Below, piece after piece: positions 11,160 to 23,203 of a stretch of 64,000 bases of DNA (the stretch's first letter is position 1; each line of letters opens with the position of its first letter). A model generated the notes under the pieces. The model was not told the origin of the DNA, did no database searches, and saw nothing but the letters and a program-made list of their open reading frames with translations. The position numbers and the translations under genes are program-made. The DNA comes from Sipunculus nudus (Eukaryota; Annelida; Sipuncula; Golfingiida; Sipunculidae): the NCBI GenBank assembly GCA_026874595.1, contig CM049310.1, positions 76,625,056-76,689,055 on the forward strand, read 5' to 3'.

Positions 11160-11377
11160 GCGAAGCACTGACTTGATGCAAGTAGGTATGCATGTATTCC
11201 AAAGAAAAAATTTAAACATGTGAAATAGTCATAAAAGGTACATGAAAACTAACAATAAGCAAGTTAAGTTTTGTATAAATATATTAGAGTGATTCGCACA
11301 ATTTTTAATACATGAAAAGATGGAACTGGAACAAGTTTTTGTGTATAGTAAAAAAGAAAGTAAATATATAGAAAATG

Positions 11378-11379
<2 letters not shown>
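11160..11379. other. AT-rich intergenic DNA
   Basis: No features recognised between the SINE and the TA array. Confidence 0.4.

Positions 11380-11422
<43 letters not shown>
11380..11422. repeat. (TA)n microsatellite
   Basis: TA array. Open frames crossing it on both strands are low-complexity artefacts. Confidence 0.95.
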
Positions 11423-11428
<6 letters not shown>

Positions 11429-12026
11429 AAATAAATATTCCAAACAAAATAAAAATGCAATATAAAATACCGCATTATATGCATTATAAAAGTTATATAA
11501 ATTGAAGAAAGACAATGACAGACAGCCATATTTTCTTATATGACGTGTAGGAAATAAAGATGAGCTCTTGAACCTTTTATAAAAAATAAACAAAAAAAAG
11601 TCTCGATCCAATGGTACACAGGCCTTTCTTCTAGTTTATATCTACTTGTTTACAACATGCGGACCACCCGCCAATCGCCATCCAAACACGTCCAGTAGGA
11701 ATATGCAGCGGCAAATCAGAGGAAACAGAGGTTTGCAAATGACAAAACATGATGTTTTCATATGTTGTCACCGATTTTTCTTGCATATCAGTAGATTTCT
11801 CTGGTTTTTTTTGGTCACTTCTGATTTCGTCCCTGGAAATATTATGGGAGTTAGAAATGACAAAAAAGAGGAAAGGTGGTTTTAACCCTATCTTACCCGA
11901 GAATTTACATTTTCAGCAATATTTTCCGAATTAAAAGGCTACCCCAACCCCTTACAGAGAACCTTCACATCTTTACGGTCTTAAATAGTAAACCCCTCCC
12001 ATTCCAAAATCCTGGATCCGCCCCTG
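11423..12026. other. Intergenic DNA ending in a hAT-like transposon terminus
   Basis: The right edge reads ATCCTGGATCCGCCCCTG (12009-12026), whose reverse complement starts CAGGGGCGGATCCAGG, a terminus typical of hAT elements. I could not find the matching left terminus, so the element is either decayed or longer than I can delimit. The rest is unremarkable AT-rich DNA. Confidence 0.35.
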
Positions 12027-12504
12027 CAATGTGGGAGAGCTTGGTTTGCTTTAGCCAGGAGGGCAATAAGTCAGGACCTGGTCCATTTATTTTAATATGA
12101 TTTGTTTACTCAGCAAACCTTGCAGCTTGAAGCCGGGTACGGAGTCGAGGCTGTGCTATTTTTAGCACCAACACAAGACTGCCTGAGTGGATGTACATGT
12201 TCTTGTTGCAGTATTTAGCTCACGAATGTCCGAAATAGCCAGCCGTCTGGCCATTTATTTAACTGCAGGCTGGGTGAATGGGATGCGCCGGAGGTTTCCC
12301 CTTCATCGTAACATCTTCCTTTCAGCATCATGTCGCTGGGGGAGAACCAGCAAAGCCACTACAGACACATCTCCTCTCCCATCAACCAGTTCCACCAGCC
12401 CTTTCTGCATCCGTCCAATAAAACCCGCATCTCAGAGAGTGCAGGATATTCTCCATTGCCCATGTGTCTTTTGTGCTGAGAACATGTGAGGGAGACAACC
12501 CACA

Positions 12505-12685
12505 GGGGAACAGACACCCGAATGGTAAAACACTCTCTAGCCTGGCGACCCGGGTTCGATCCCCGGTGTGGTTATTAGAGTTGGTTTTAGTTGCGCGTCC
12601 TAGGCCGGTGGTTTTCTGTGGGTTCTCCGGTTTCCTCCACCCCTACAGCCTACCGAACACCATCATCTGAGCCATGGAGAGTGCC
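12505..12685 (+). mobile_element. SINE family B, copy B1
   Basis: Contains a pol III B box in GACCCGGGTTCGATCCCCGG and a downstream body with GGTGGTTTTCTGTGGGTTC and CGGTTTCCTCCACCC. The same order of blocks occurs in reverse orientation at 43507-43692. The A-box side is degraded (CCGAATGGTAAAACACTCT). The GGTTTCCTCC body motif is common in invertebrate SINEs as far as I recall. Confidence 0.75.
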
Positions 12686-13425
12686 TTGTTTTGTTATTAT
12701 AACTATTTATACAATCCATGTAAAATATATGTTTATATAACCCCCCCCCCCCCAAAAAAAAAGCACCCTTAATGAAAAAAATGGACAAAAACCCTCATCT
12801 CACATTATCACTTTGTTTTCACTCGCACCATTAGGATTGAATATTTTTTTTTTATATTTTGAATTATTTTTTATTTGTTAATTCGAAAGTCAATTTGTTC
12901 AATTCTCAACACCTTGTTATAATTTGATAAGAACATTCGACAACATACCACAGACTGATATTGATAACAGATTTCTCAGTGCGAGATGCATCATTGTAAG
13001 ATTATTGAGGTAAATTTAAGAGACTGCAAACTGGATGACAGAATTAACTAGTTCACAAGTAAACGTTTTATTTCCTTAAAAGGTAAGAGGACAAAACGTT
13101 TTTTATCCCAACCCTGTAAAATGCCCCCCCCCCCCCCCCCCCCATTTGAATCAAGGCCCTTGGCTATGCAGAGTGAGCCTTTGAGGTCAATACATTACAT
13201 CTGTTTTCGTCGGCATTTGATTTCCTTGTATCAAAGTCTTTTTTTTCAAGATTTCGCACATGTGTTAATGCAGATGTTATAATAATAAACCGCTAATAAA
13301 ATCCGTTACTGAATTGTGTATTTTATCAATACGTTAAGGTATCTATATTATAAATGATTCAGTGATAAAAGAATTAGGATCACCTGTTGAAATGGTCTTG
13401 AATATACATACATATTTATATATAT
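12686..13425. other. AT-rich intergenic DNA with C homopolymers
   Basis: Runs of C near 12740-12753 and 13124-13143, otherwise AT-rich. No gene recognised. Confidence 0.4.
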
Positions 13426-13505
13426 CAGGGGCGTAGCCAATGCTTCAATTGCCTTTGCAAAATATTTCGGCCCCCTCCCCTCCCTCAATCCTGGCTACGC
13501 CCCTG
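13426..13505. mobile_element. hAT-like mini-element, 80 bp
   Basis: The left end is CAGGGGCGTAGCCAATGCTT and the reverse complement of the right end is CAGGGGCGTAGCCAGGATTG, giving a 14-bp perfect terminal inverted repeat with a hAT-type CAGGGGCG start. It sits inside TA-rich sequence, so an 8-bp target duplication cannot be proved. It is far too short to code for anything. Confidence 0.7.
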
Positions 13506-13520
13506 TATATATATATATAT

Positions 13521-13580
<60 letters not shown>
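13506..13580. repeat. (TA)n microsatellite
   Basis: Long TA array with one TTG interruption, directly abutting the hAT-like mini-element. Confidence 0.95.
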
Positions 13581-13583
<3 letters not shown>

Positions 13584-15193
13584 ACTTAGGACTGGATGCC
13601 CCGAAACCATATTTTTCTAAATTTTCTGGTAACAAATTTTACATTGTTACAGTGATAGTATTATAGCTGATAATTTAACAACAGTTCATTGTCAGTTTAA
13701 CACATTCCATCATTTGCAACATTTGCGATAATTGGGAATTCTATAGACATCATCCCCCTATTGTTCATGCAGTTTATATAAAAAAAAATTGTGAACCACA
13801 AGAACAGTAATTGGAAATTCTCTCAAATTAATTATGCTTTAAGGCAATTCTGTGAGTCCTTCAATTTCCCAAAATACCTTATATATTCCCAGAGCATCGG
13901 CATGAATACTATATTTTATATCATGAAAGAAGGCGGGATAGTTGTTTCACGTCACATTTGGCAAAACAGTCTATCGAACCGCCTCCACAAGTGAAATTGG
14001 GAGAATAAATTGATTTTTTAAAATATATTTTTATTTCCTTGGGGCCGAATGAATCTGCTAATAGGGGTAAAAAAGCATTATAAACCATCCACCTTGCGTA
14101 GTCCCACGCACACGACTGGATGGCTAAGCCCCGCATGTTACACAGTTTATTGCATTTTCTTCTATGTATATACATGGCCAGAGGCAACAGCTGTAAATAT
14201 ATAAAAAATAATGAATTTATATTAATGGAATTTTGCCGTGACTGTATGGCAAAATTTCGTCGAACTAGTGAGTTTTATATAGCCGAACAATATATGGACG
14301 TCAGTAAAAAATATTTAAACCTTTTAAGCCAAACAAGAATGTTTAAATCGTCCAAAATGTGTGGAGACTGTGTCTAACATAACCAAATTACTTCTCCCCC
14401 GTGACTGTAACAAAAAAAAAAAGAACATCTTGACGCACCGGCAGGACATTAAAGTAGATTTTCTATACCAAGGACATATCTCAAAATGACAAAATGAGGT
14501 GTGATAAGCGCATAAATGTGTAAATAGGCCTTCTAGAACCAAGAAATATAAGACTTCCCGTGTGAGTTAAACAATAAAAATTTAAAACCACTCCAGAAAA
14601 TGTTTCCCCAAGAGAACGTTGGCGGATGTCATTTTGCAGAAGCGGTTCGAATGTCATCAAAACCAGAGTTTTACAGTTTTTTTCCAGTTCTCAAACGACC
14701 CAACTACAGTGTCTATGATTTTTTTTTGTGTGCTTTGATAATTTGGTCGGAAACGACCTGAAAATCGGTACACTTCCGGTTAACCTTTGAAATATGACCC
14801 GGAAGACGTTACGAACAACAAAAGAAAATAGAAGATATTGCACTGTGAGAAATGGCATTGTGTTATTGTTGGTCCCCTCTGATTTTCACTGTCATAAATT
14901 TCAAAATCTATCCTTTTGTCATTAGTTTGTACAATTACAGAAAGTCAGCAGACTAGATTAATCTTCATTTACCGTAATAGTAAACTATAAGTGTGCCGGG
15001 GGGGGGGGGGGGGTGGGGGCTCGTAGACTTTATGTAACAAACTCTGTTTTACAGTATTATATATTCCATATATAAGATTGTATAAGTCAAGAAAGGCCGC
15101 TAGAAGTCATTTTTTCTTCGAGAAAGCTTTCAAAACCCAATGGACAGCAGGCGACAGCAGAGAGATAGCTGTGATTTAGGCCGTGGAATGTAA
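13581..15193. other. Intergenic DNA, nothing recognised
   Basis: AT-rich sequence with scattered short frames that lack motifs, and a G run near 14998-15013. No gene, tRNA or transposon termini identified. Confidence 0.4.
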
Positions 15194-15278
15194 AGTAAAA
15201 CCCGTGTAATAAGACCACCCATTGGACTGACTAAAAGTGGTCTTATTAAACAAGAGATCATTTAGACAGGTTTCACTG
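15194..15278. mobile_element. Tc1/mariner-like MITE remnant, about 85 bp
   Basis: The right end in reverse complement reads CAGTGAAACCTGTCTAAATG; the left end AGTAAAACCCGTGTAATAAG is a diverged match. The inner part contains an inverted pair, AAGACCAC against GTGGTCTT. Related in sequence to the remnant at 56837-56885. Confidence 0.55.
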
Positions 15279-16705
15279 TATATACAGATAATGTATGTAG
15301 ATAAATTGACCAGTGTGGGTAAACGGAATCTTGTTTCTTACAAACCACGGAGAAAAAGGTTGGTGTTTATCTGTCGGTAGCATTGGCTCTGCACAATAGT
15401 GGAGGGTACCAGTCTATTTAAGCGGGTTGGAAACTAGTTCCGGTTCCGGTTTATACCCAAACTGACATTTTAAAAAGCGGGAATTAACATACAGGGGAAG
15501 ACAATCCAGGTATTTGCAAATTATTCAGAAATTATTTTGATCACTAGAAAAAAAGCACGCTACGGTTACAAAATACCCCTATATTAACCTTCCTGGGATG
15601 ACGCCAGGAAGCCAGTTTATCCCTCCAGGGAATGAGATATCTATGCCATCTGGAATAAAAATGATGTATACCCAGACACCTAAAAACTGACACGAGAAAA
15701 AATTATGAAGAGACATGACAGCTTATATTTGTATGGAGCCAGATACAAGTTAGGGATTGTGAGTTGTTCTATAGGCACACGTCAGCGTGTCCCCTTGAGC
15801 CCGATGTTGTACCACAGATATTTCCCTGCCTCCTAAAACACGTATTGTTATATTGAGGAAAATGCATATAACTGGTACACATGTATTTTCAACAACAAAA
15901 AAACTGTATTTGAGCCAGGTATAAACTGTCTTTTGTTTATTTGCAATCATGCAGTGGGAAATTTATGCAATAATATATGCTTCTGGCTAAGACTTATTCT
16001 CGGAGCTACTTTACATAGACAGATATATGCATTTTAAGATTCTTCTCAGTAAAACGGATGAATTGCCCTTGGATTTGGTATGCAATTATCTTGAAGAACG
16101 TGAACTGCTCCATTTTCTTAATTTTAATACGTTTCTACTTTTATTTTTGAGAACAACTTGATAACAGTTCTCCTAAACTTCATTTATTAAGCCTCCTTCC
16201 GTAGGCAGGGGACGCTTCAAGTGGTTTATGAGTTTATTTCTTTATCAATATTTGGGGCTAAATAATTTTTTGGACTTTCTTCCGACCCCCGAGTGCAAAA
16301 CCACCGATTATTTTTTTTCTTTCTGAGCTTAAATATGACTGTTTAAAAATACTTCCCTTCGGCTGCAATGTTAGTCACGGGAGACATATTTGCACATGAT
16401 ATTTATTTTTGACCTTATTTCCAAGCTCTTACACTATATCGCTCATAATCGCTCGATTCTGTCCCAGTTTGAGCTGGCTGTCTAATACGGCTAATTATAC
16501 AAAACTTACTTGGGGTCAGAGAAATATTGACAGGTAATATATTTGCAACTGGTGTTTATTTTGGACAATTACCTTATTTTCGAGCCATCCATTTAAATAG
16601 AGCTTTCCTTATTTACATGCGCTGGAACAGCATTTTGATTGGGTAAGGGTTGCAAAATATATAACATGGTGAGAAGATGTGTTTTTCACACACACATTCT
16701 CACAC

Positions 16706-16708
<3 letters not shown>
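15279..16708. other. Intergenic DNA, nothing recognised
   Basis: Mostly AT-rich. No recognisable coding or RNA feature. Confidence 0.4.

Positions 16709-16750
<42 letters not shown>
16709..16750. repeat. (TA)n microsatellite after a (CA)n stretch
   Basis: A short CA-rich run (16688-16705) leads into about 42 bp of TA repeat. Confidence 0.93.
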
Positions 16751-16751
<1 letters not shown>

Positions 16752-16896
16752 TTTATATTAGCTTTAGACGACTTAGGCACTTAATCAAAACCTAGAAATG
16801 TGCCCAGTAGAAATATTGTGGTGTTTTTAGCAAACTACCAAAATTACACTCAATACGTGTTTTTGTTGGGTTTTATACAGATGCCAAAAACTATAA

Positions 16897-16898
<2 letters not shown>

Positions 16899-16935
<37 letters not shown>
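16899..16935. repeat. (TA)n microsatellite
   Basis: TA array of about 37 bp. Confidence 0.93.
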
Positions 16936-16939
<4 letters not shown>

Positions 16940-17234
16940 TTTTAAAAATTATCCTGTTTATCCAGTTTAAATACTTTATCATCCCATCAAAACACTGATT
17001 CAACAAAAGGATAAACATGACTCATGGCCATATTTCGCTTATATTAGTTTGGTCACCGGCATTTTGGTTCATTAAACAGATTTTAAGTGTTTATGTTAAT
17101 CCAGTGGTTTTTTCATACCTGTATGTCATTTACATATTCGTGTCGAGAGATTTATTTGAATATTTGAATTGGCTAAGTTAATTTGCATGAAAATTGAATA
17201 ATTAAATTATTGTACCCATCTTTAATATTATTAC

Positions 17235-17566
17235 AATATGGGCCGTTTTACCCTCTTGCAATTTTATTGTAATATGGGCAGGGTATTGTTATTACAATAT
17301 CGGTCGTTTTTTATTACAAAAACATACATACATGCGTATACGGCAGTGAAAAGTAATACTTGCAATTTTATTACAATATGGGCAGGGTATTGTTATTACA
17401 ATATGGGTCGTTTTTTATTACAAAAACATACATACTTGCGTATACGGCAGTGAAAAGTAATATTTGCAATTTTATTACAATATGGGCAGGGTATTGTTAT
17501 TACAATATGGGTCGTTTTTTATTACAAAAACATACATACATGCGTATACGGCAGTGAAAGTACGTC
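17235..17566 (+). repeat. Tandem repeat, 104-bp unit, about 3.2 copies
   Basis: The landmark CGGCAGTGAAA recurs at 17341, 17445 and 17549, a constant spacing of 104 bp. Each unit holds two copies of TTACAATATGGG in different contexts plus CATACATAC. The units differ by only a few bases, so the expansion is young or homogenised. The frames it yields are shifted because 104 is not a multiple of three. Confidence 0.92.
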
Positions 17567-18544
17567 GTCTATACATGTATTTGTTTAGATCTCAATAACA
17601 ATAATGTCGTTCATATTCATTTGTTATTCGATATAAATTGAACAAGAGCTTTGATGTTATTTAATCAAAACCATTTACCTGAATATAATATACACATGGC
17701 GTCAATAGCATAAAAGAACAGTTTTGTTTAAAGCACAGCGGAAATTGTTACATGTTAAAATTCATTCCAATTATAATAACTCCATATCATCTACATGATA
17801 TATTCTTGAAACAATCACTGCTGAAACGGAGCAATGGGAATGTGCATCAATTAATCGGCATTTGTCATTGAAAACTTCAATAAAGAGAGAAATAAAATCA
17901 CGTCATGACGTCATAATTATTACCATGGCAACTATAAATGAATATGAGACCCACAATGCAATGTAAAGACACGATTCAAAGAACACGAACGATTCGCCAT
18001 TGTCCTTCACAGAATACAGGAATAATAACAGCAAAAGCTAGCTCTGTAAGACGAACCTTTTTGGGGGCTATTTAATTCGAATCAATTTAAAAATTTGATA
18101 GCGACAAGTTACAAACGAGTAAAGCCGAGAAGGTCAAATTACCAGAGTTATTTTGTTGTTGTGCTTCAAGCTCATATCTGTTTATTGTGGAAAAGATGTG
18201 TCATATTGCAACTTGAATTCAAATTAGTTATCTCTTTACAGCATATTAGCTCCTTGTAGCTACTGTGTGGTCGATACGAAAGTGAAGAGCACTTCTGACA
18301 GACAATTTTACCCACTTAAGGACTGGTGTCGTTAACTTTAGTTACAGTAGTAAAATCAAATTTCAACACTCAGTTCCCCTCCTTGTGTTGTATTTCAGAC
18401 AGCTCTAAAGGAGAGCAAAGATTATTTAACTGAACCATGTACAGTCCTTCTATGAATAAATGAATCTAAGATTGTGTATTATGTGGGAATGGATATATTT
18501 TGTAACGTCATTGTATTCAGTTAAAGACGCGACCGTATTATATT
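17567..18544. other. Intergenic DNA, nothing recognised
   Basis: AT-rich unique DNA. No coding frames over 60 codons and no element termini. Confidence 0.4.
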
Positions 18545-18734
18545 CAGTGCTCGTTTCAAATGCAAATAAGTGCATTTAAAGGCAAATGTTTCAAATACAT
18601 CAAATGCAGATGCACTTGCGATTAAAAACTGCAAATGCACAAAGAAATGCATTTGTATTGAACGTTAAAATTATTCTGAGATTACGCCTTAAAACTGCAT
18701 TTGCATTTGATAATCAAAAATATTTTCAGCACTG
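18545..18734. mobile_element. Possible hAT-like MITE rich in ATGCAAAT motifs
   Basis: Bounded by CAGTGCT at the left and AGCACTG at the right, a 7-bp inverted terminus of hAT type. The interior is full of GCAAATGCA/TGCATTTGC words in both orientations, making it self-complementary. I see no convincing 8-bp target duplication, so the element call is weak; it may be a foldback repeat or a diverged microsatellite. Confidence 0.35.
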
Positions 18735-20708
18735 CACATAAATACACTATTTAATGAATGCATTTGCATTTCAACCAAAACTTCAAATTTAAACATCAAA
18801 TCAGCGACTGGCGATTCTGGTTATTTATGCATGAGTTCGATACTGGTTTGGGTTACAACTTGATTGGAAACCTTTTTAACATGAATAAAAACTGGATCCG
18901 CCACTTTCTTTTTTCTTCATCCTGCTAACAGACAAAATACACAACAAAAATAAACAGAGACGGATAAAAACATAACCTCCTTGTCTAATATAACAATGCT
19001 GCAAAAGTTCTCGACAGTGCACAATTTTGGAACATATGTTTATCCTTAGAAAAAAAATTCCATTGACGCAAAGTTAATATTTTCGAAAATTGGATAGAAC
19101 GTGGAAAGATCTCGAAGAGTATAGCTAGCTAACACGATACATGCTTCAGAGTTATTCTTAAGGGTGTTTCTGATAAAAAATACCAGGATCACACCTAAAC
19201 CCTCTCCCTTCTGTTGAGGCATGCAGCTGCAAAAACAGATAAAATATCATTAAAGAAACACCACCGTTTTTTGTGTCAGAAGGCTTAGCATCTACCCTCG
19301 CCAGGACTTGCCTTGCTGTAAACCAATACGTATACGCTCTTTATTTCGTAACAACAGCAAGAAGTCAGGTTTCACAAGCAGAAGGAGTTTTGTGAAATTA
19401 TATAAAGAATTATTTACTGCGTGAGGTAGATGTTGAGAACATGACAGAAGAACACGAAGGGGGCTTGGTCTACAGAAAGCAAAGTATAATAAGTATAATG
19501 CAAAGACCTCCAGAGGAACAAATAATATGAATATACGTATTATATTTTGATATATTTTTAATTTGTTTGGACATTGGGCCTGTAGATGACATGCAATATA
19601 TTTTAAATGAGGATGCATTAATACAGTTACTATATAGATAATAATTATATTATCAATTTATGAAAATTAATTATCAAATTTATACATAATAATTATATTA
19701 TCAATTGAATAAATAATAATATTTATAATATATTATGAATTTACAATTATTATAATTATAATACCTTTTATGTGGCGTACAACTTTCTTTTGTGGCGTAC
19801 CACACCGAAAAGGCAACTGTTTACGTTCATAAACTTAAACTAGGGCTGGTTATTCGTCAGCCTTTCCTGGTTCAATTAATACATATAGCGATCTACTTAA
19901 AGCGATACCCGATATGTAATGACGGTACGCGTCATTTTTTTGTGTATCATTTCTGATGAAAAGCACTGTGGATATTATTTTTTGTAAATAAATAAAAAAG
20001 ACCGTTATATTAATCTACCATTGTTATGGAAGTATCGAGAGCTGTACATAAATTCCTCACCCAGTCCCTCATACGACAATACGTGATCTTATTGAAGTCT
20101 CAAAAGGTCAATATAAGAAATAAAAAGCAGCTTAAGCTTGATAAAGAACTCAGATTATAGTTTATGTTAGGTTGGTATAACCTTTATCTATATTTGTGAG
20201 CAGTTTTTTTTGTTTTTCATCGATACGACGATACAACATGCATAGCGTACCGGTAACCCTCTCGATGTCGCGTATCGATATGTATCGATATATTGATACA
20301 GCCCTACCTTAAACCCTTTTACCTGCTACATTTTTGGATGTATCTGAAGTAAGGGCTGAAACTGGAGCAAATATTGGACTCAAACACTCGTCAAGTCTAT
20401 AGTTATTACCCGACTCGTTTCCATAACCAAAATTCACAACTGAGCATATATATTTGAAGTTAACAAAAAAAATGGAATTTATTTCTATATAAAATGTATG
20501 TGACCCGTGCTTTTACTGCATATACGAAAGTACAATGACTTACATTTAAGCTGATAAAGTATGTGATTAGGTATAGGTGCTGTGAAGTCAATGTATAAGA
20601 ATCAAATTGAATGTACAACTATACTTATACCTTCATAAAGAACTGCTGAAAAAAAGTCTCACAGTGCAGGCCATTTAGTGTACTCGAGGCCCGTTTCGGG
20701 CACGAGTG
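18735..20708. other. Intergenic DNA, very AT-rich between 19620 and 19770
   Basis: Contains an AATTATTATAA-type low-complexity segment and unique DNA with no recognised gene. The minus-strand frame at 19292-19618 has no recognisable motif. Confidence 0.4.
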
Positions 20709-21532
20709 CACTCTAAGCAAAAAAGGTTCTAGCTAGAACCCAAAAGGGTTCTTCAGAGTTGAAACTGCTTAAACTCCTTGATGGAACCTGTACAGTTCCA
20801 TTAAGAACATCATCAGAGGTTCTGAGTTGAACCCTCCAAGGTTCTTCACGATTGACTGAGTGGGGAACCTTGAACGGAACTTGGTGGAACCCCTATGTAG
20901 GGTTCTCTATAGAACCTTCCATGCAGGTTTATTATAGAAACACTCTAAGTTATCATATATATAATACGTTTAGGATAAATCAATCACACGCCACATATAC
21001 ATATTTAAGGGAAACAGATCTGATAGATAATATGAACAATTAAAAAACATATTTCTTATAGAAAGTGAGTAACTGCCAGGATCATAGCTGAAAATCATAT
21101 TGATACTTGTATCCTGTAAATATGGTAAATCCTCAGAGTTGAAATAAAAACACGTTTAGGGAACCTTGAACGGAACTTGGTGGAACCCCTATGTAGGGTT
21201 CTCTATAGAACCTTCCATGCAGGTTTATTATAGAAACACTCTAAGTTATCATATATATCATACGTTTAGGAAATCAATCACACGCCACATATACATATTT
21301 AAGGGAAACAGATCTGATAGATAATATGAACAATTATAAACATATTTCTTATAGAAAGTGAGTAACTGCCAGGATCATAGCTGAAAATCATATTAGTACT
21401 TGTATCCTGTAAATATGGTAAATCCTCAGAGTTGAAATAAAAACACGTTTATTTAGGGAATATATTTTTTTCTATCCAGAACCATGTGAGTTCTTAAATG
21501 AACCTATCAGGAACCCTTTTTTCTTATAGTGT
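20709..21532. mobile_element. CACTA-like non-autonomous element with an internal tandem duplication
   Basis: The left end is CACTCTAAGCAAAAAAGGTT and the reverse complement of the right end is CACTATAAGAAAAAAGGGTT, an imperfect inverted repeat of about 20 bp. TG flanks both sides and could be a 2-bp target duplication. The interior is rich in GGTTCT/AGAACC words, including the palindrome GGTTCTAGCTAGAACC. There is no transposase frame. The CACTA assignment depends only on the first bases of the termini. Confidence 0.55.
20863..21454 (+). repeat. 296-bp tandem duplication inside the CACTA-like element
   Basis: GGGAACCTTGAACGGAACTT starts at 20863 and again at 21159. The two 296-bp units are almost identical, differing by a handful of substitutions and small indels (for example TTGATACTT against TTAGTACTT). 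This points to a recent duplication within the element. Confidence 0.95.
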
Positions 21533-21614
21533 GTACTGTTACAATACTCGAATTAAAGCAATCTTTGTTATGACACCTGAGGACGAACAGCATTTTCGTA
21601 ACATACAAAGCTGC

Positions 21615-21616
<2 letters not shown>

Positions 21617-21649
<33 letters not shown>
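21617..21649. repeat. (CA)n microsatellite
   Basis: CA dinucleotide run of about 32 bp, source of the Cys-Val run in the antisense frame. Confidence 0.95.
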
Positions 21650-21650
<1 letters not shown>

Positions 21651-22523
21651 ATTGCAGGTTAAAATGAAGAATTCTAATCCGCATAGAAAGTTTGTGTTAG
21701 CTATGAACAGGGCTAAGTCGCATGGAGACACACTTGTCTGCGTGTGTGTTTATATATTTCGGATTCGGCAATGATCATCGAAGATGTGTACACCCTGTCA
21801 TAAACTTTAATTGGATTTTTCTTTTGGACAAATATGAAGGAGAAATATGAATATTCATATCTATTTTAAACATTAAAGGATCTGTATTTCTAATGGTTAT
21901 AATTTCTTTCATTAATTTCGATTTTAAAATAATAAGAGAGACTCAATTGAGTAAATCAAACTCTGAAAGGATTTTAATTTGCTCCGTATTTAAATATGCA
22001 CGATACATCAAGCAATGAGTTGTCGACTGAAGTTTGGCATGCTTCTGTCAATCGTATGAACAATTTGCATTTATTGCTGTTTCACTGCATACTGATTATA
22101 GGCAGCATACAGGCCGCTGATGATCCCTTGGCCTGAGCAAATGTGGAGTAATTAATCAATTATTCCTTGATATTATTGCTCCCATTAGATTGTACTTAAT
22201 GAGCTCGGAATGTTTACATATGCATTTTTAGAATTGGTTTCAACAGTAGTCAGTACTCAGTTTGGTAACCAACTGGCGGCCATGAAATGGTCACACTTGT
22301 CTTACCTCTCTTACTGGGCATCTCTATAAAGTGGACAGTCCTGACAGTCCAAGCTTTTTCAATCTCAAGTGTGCACGTATATAGAGGTATAAATAATACT
22401 GAATAAATTAAAAATTTAATGATTTTATTAATATTAAGGTGTTTTTAAAATCCTTAGTTTTTTATGCAACTCTTATTGTATTTATTTATTTATAATGTCG
22501 GTGCAAATTCTTATTATATGTTG
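21650..22523. promoter_or_regulatory. Possible conserved non-coding block (best part 21990-22230)
   Basis: Unique, non-repetitive sequence with clustered homeodomain-like TAAT cores (GTAATTAATCAATTA, CATTAG, CTTAATGAG) and AATTTGCAT, a POU-like octamer core. This style resembles developmental enhancers, but it is a subjective impression; no comparison was possible. Confidence 0.2.
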
Positions 22524-22534
22524 GTATATACATA

Positions 22535-22605
<71 letters not shown>

Positions 22606-22606
22606 G
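22524..22606. repeat. (TA)n microsatellite
   Basis: TA array with one TATATTTATA interruption near its right side. Confidence 0.95.
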
Positions 22607-22753
22607 AGAGTTTAGATCAGAGATCCAGATGCCAATGCCTTGAACACGATGTTATTTGCCACGACCTTTAGCCGTATGAGTAATGAGACATCAACAGGTT
22701 AGGGAGGAACATACGGTGGCCATATTAACCTACGTCAGAGCGCATTCATTTCA

Positions 22754-23203
22754 TTGCCAGCGGGAGAGAGATCAAGCACTAGAGCGCAAAACAAACCACT
22801 TCCTAACCATCCATTTCGCCATCATATAGCTTACACTACTCGGGCAGTGAGATGGGAACCCGGCTACGGCGCTGTATTTATATTTGTGCTGTTAATTGGG
22901 CCAGCGTGTAGCCCTACAGCTTTTGTCTCTCCTATGGACTGTGGGTTTTATTTATTCACCTGGCAGGTAAATATTTACCTTACAGTTAACACAAACGGCT
23001 GCCTATACCTGCCAGTTAGGCAGGAGTTTGTATTGCTGGGAGGGCACAGACCTTCTGCGCCTGACCATGAGGGGATATGTTTTGAGGTGACACAGGAACC
23101 CTTCAAAATACACCCAGTGTGTCTGACCAGCTTAACCCGCATACCAGCAGCCTACTTTGCAGCGTCAAGAGAAATCTGGGGTTGGGTTCTAGACACACTT
23201 TGA
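22754..23203 (+). CDS. Unidentified 149-codon open frame
   Basis: One of the longest non-repeat open frames in the window after the channel exon, with an ATG start and TGA stop. The peptide has a hydrophobic stretch around residues 41-50 (GAVFIFVLLI) followed by ACSPTAFVSP, and several Cys residues. I recognise no family. No introns or neighbouring exons are evident. The surrounding 22620-23240 is more GC-rich than its neighbours, which itself lengthens chance frames. Spurious translation is as likely as a real gene. Confidence 0.15.
   Translation: MPAGERSSTRAQNKPLPNHPFRHHIAYTTRAVRWEPGYGAVFIFVLLIGPACSPTAFVSPMDCGFYLFTWQVNIYLTVNTNGCLYLPVRQEFVLLGGHRPSAPDHEGICFEVTQEPFKIHPVCLTSLTRIPAAYFAASREIWGWVLDTL

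Noticed and set aside
12009-12026. Complete hAT element ending at CGCCCCTG
   Set aside because: Only one terminus found; no inverted partner upstream within the inspected region.
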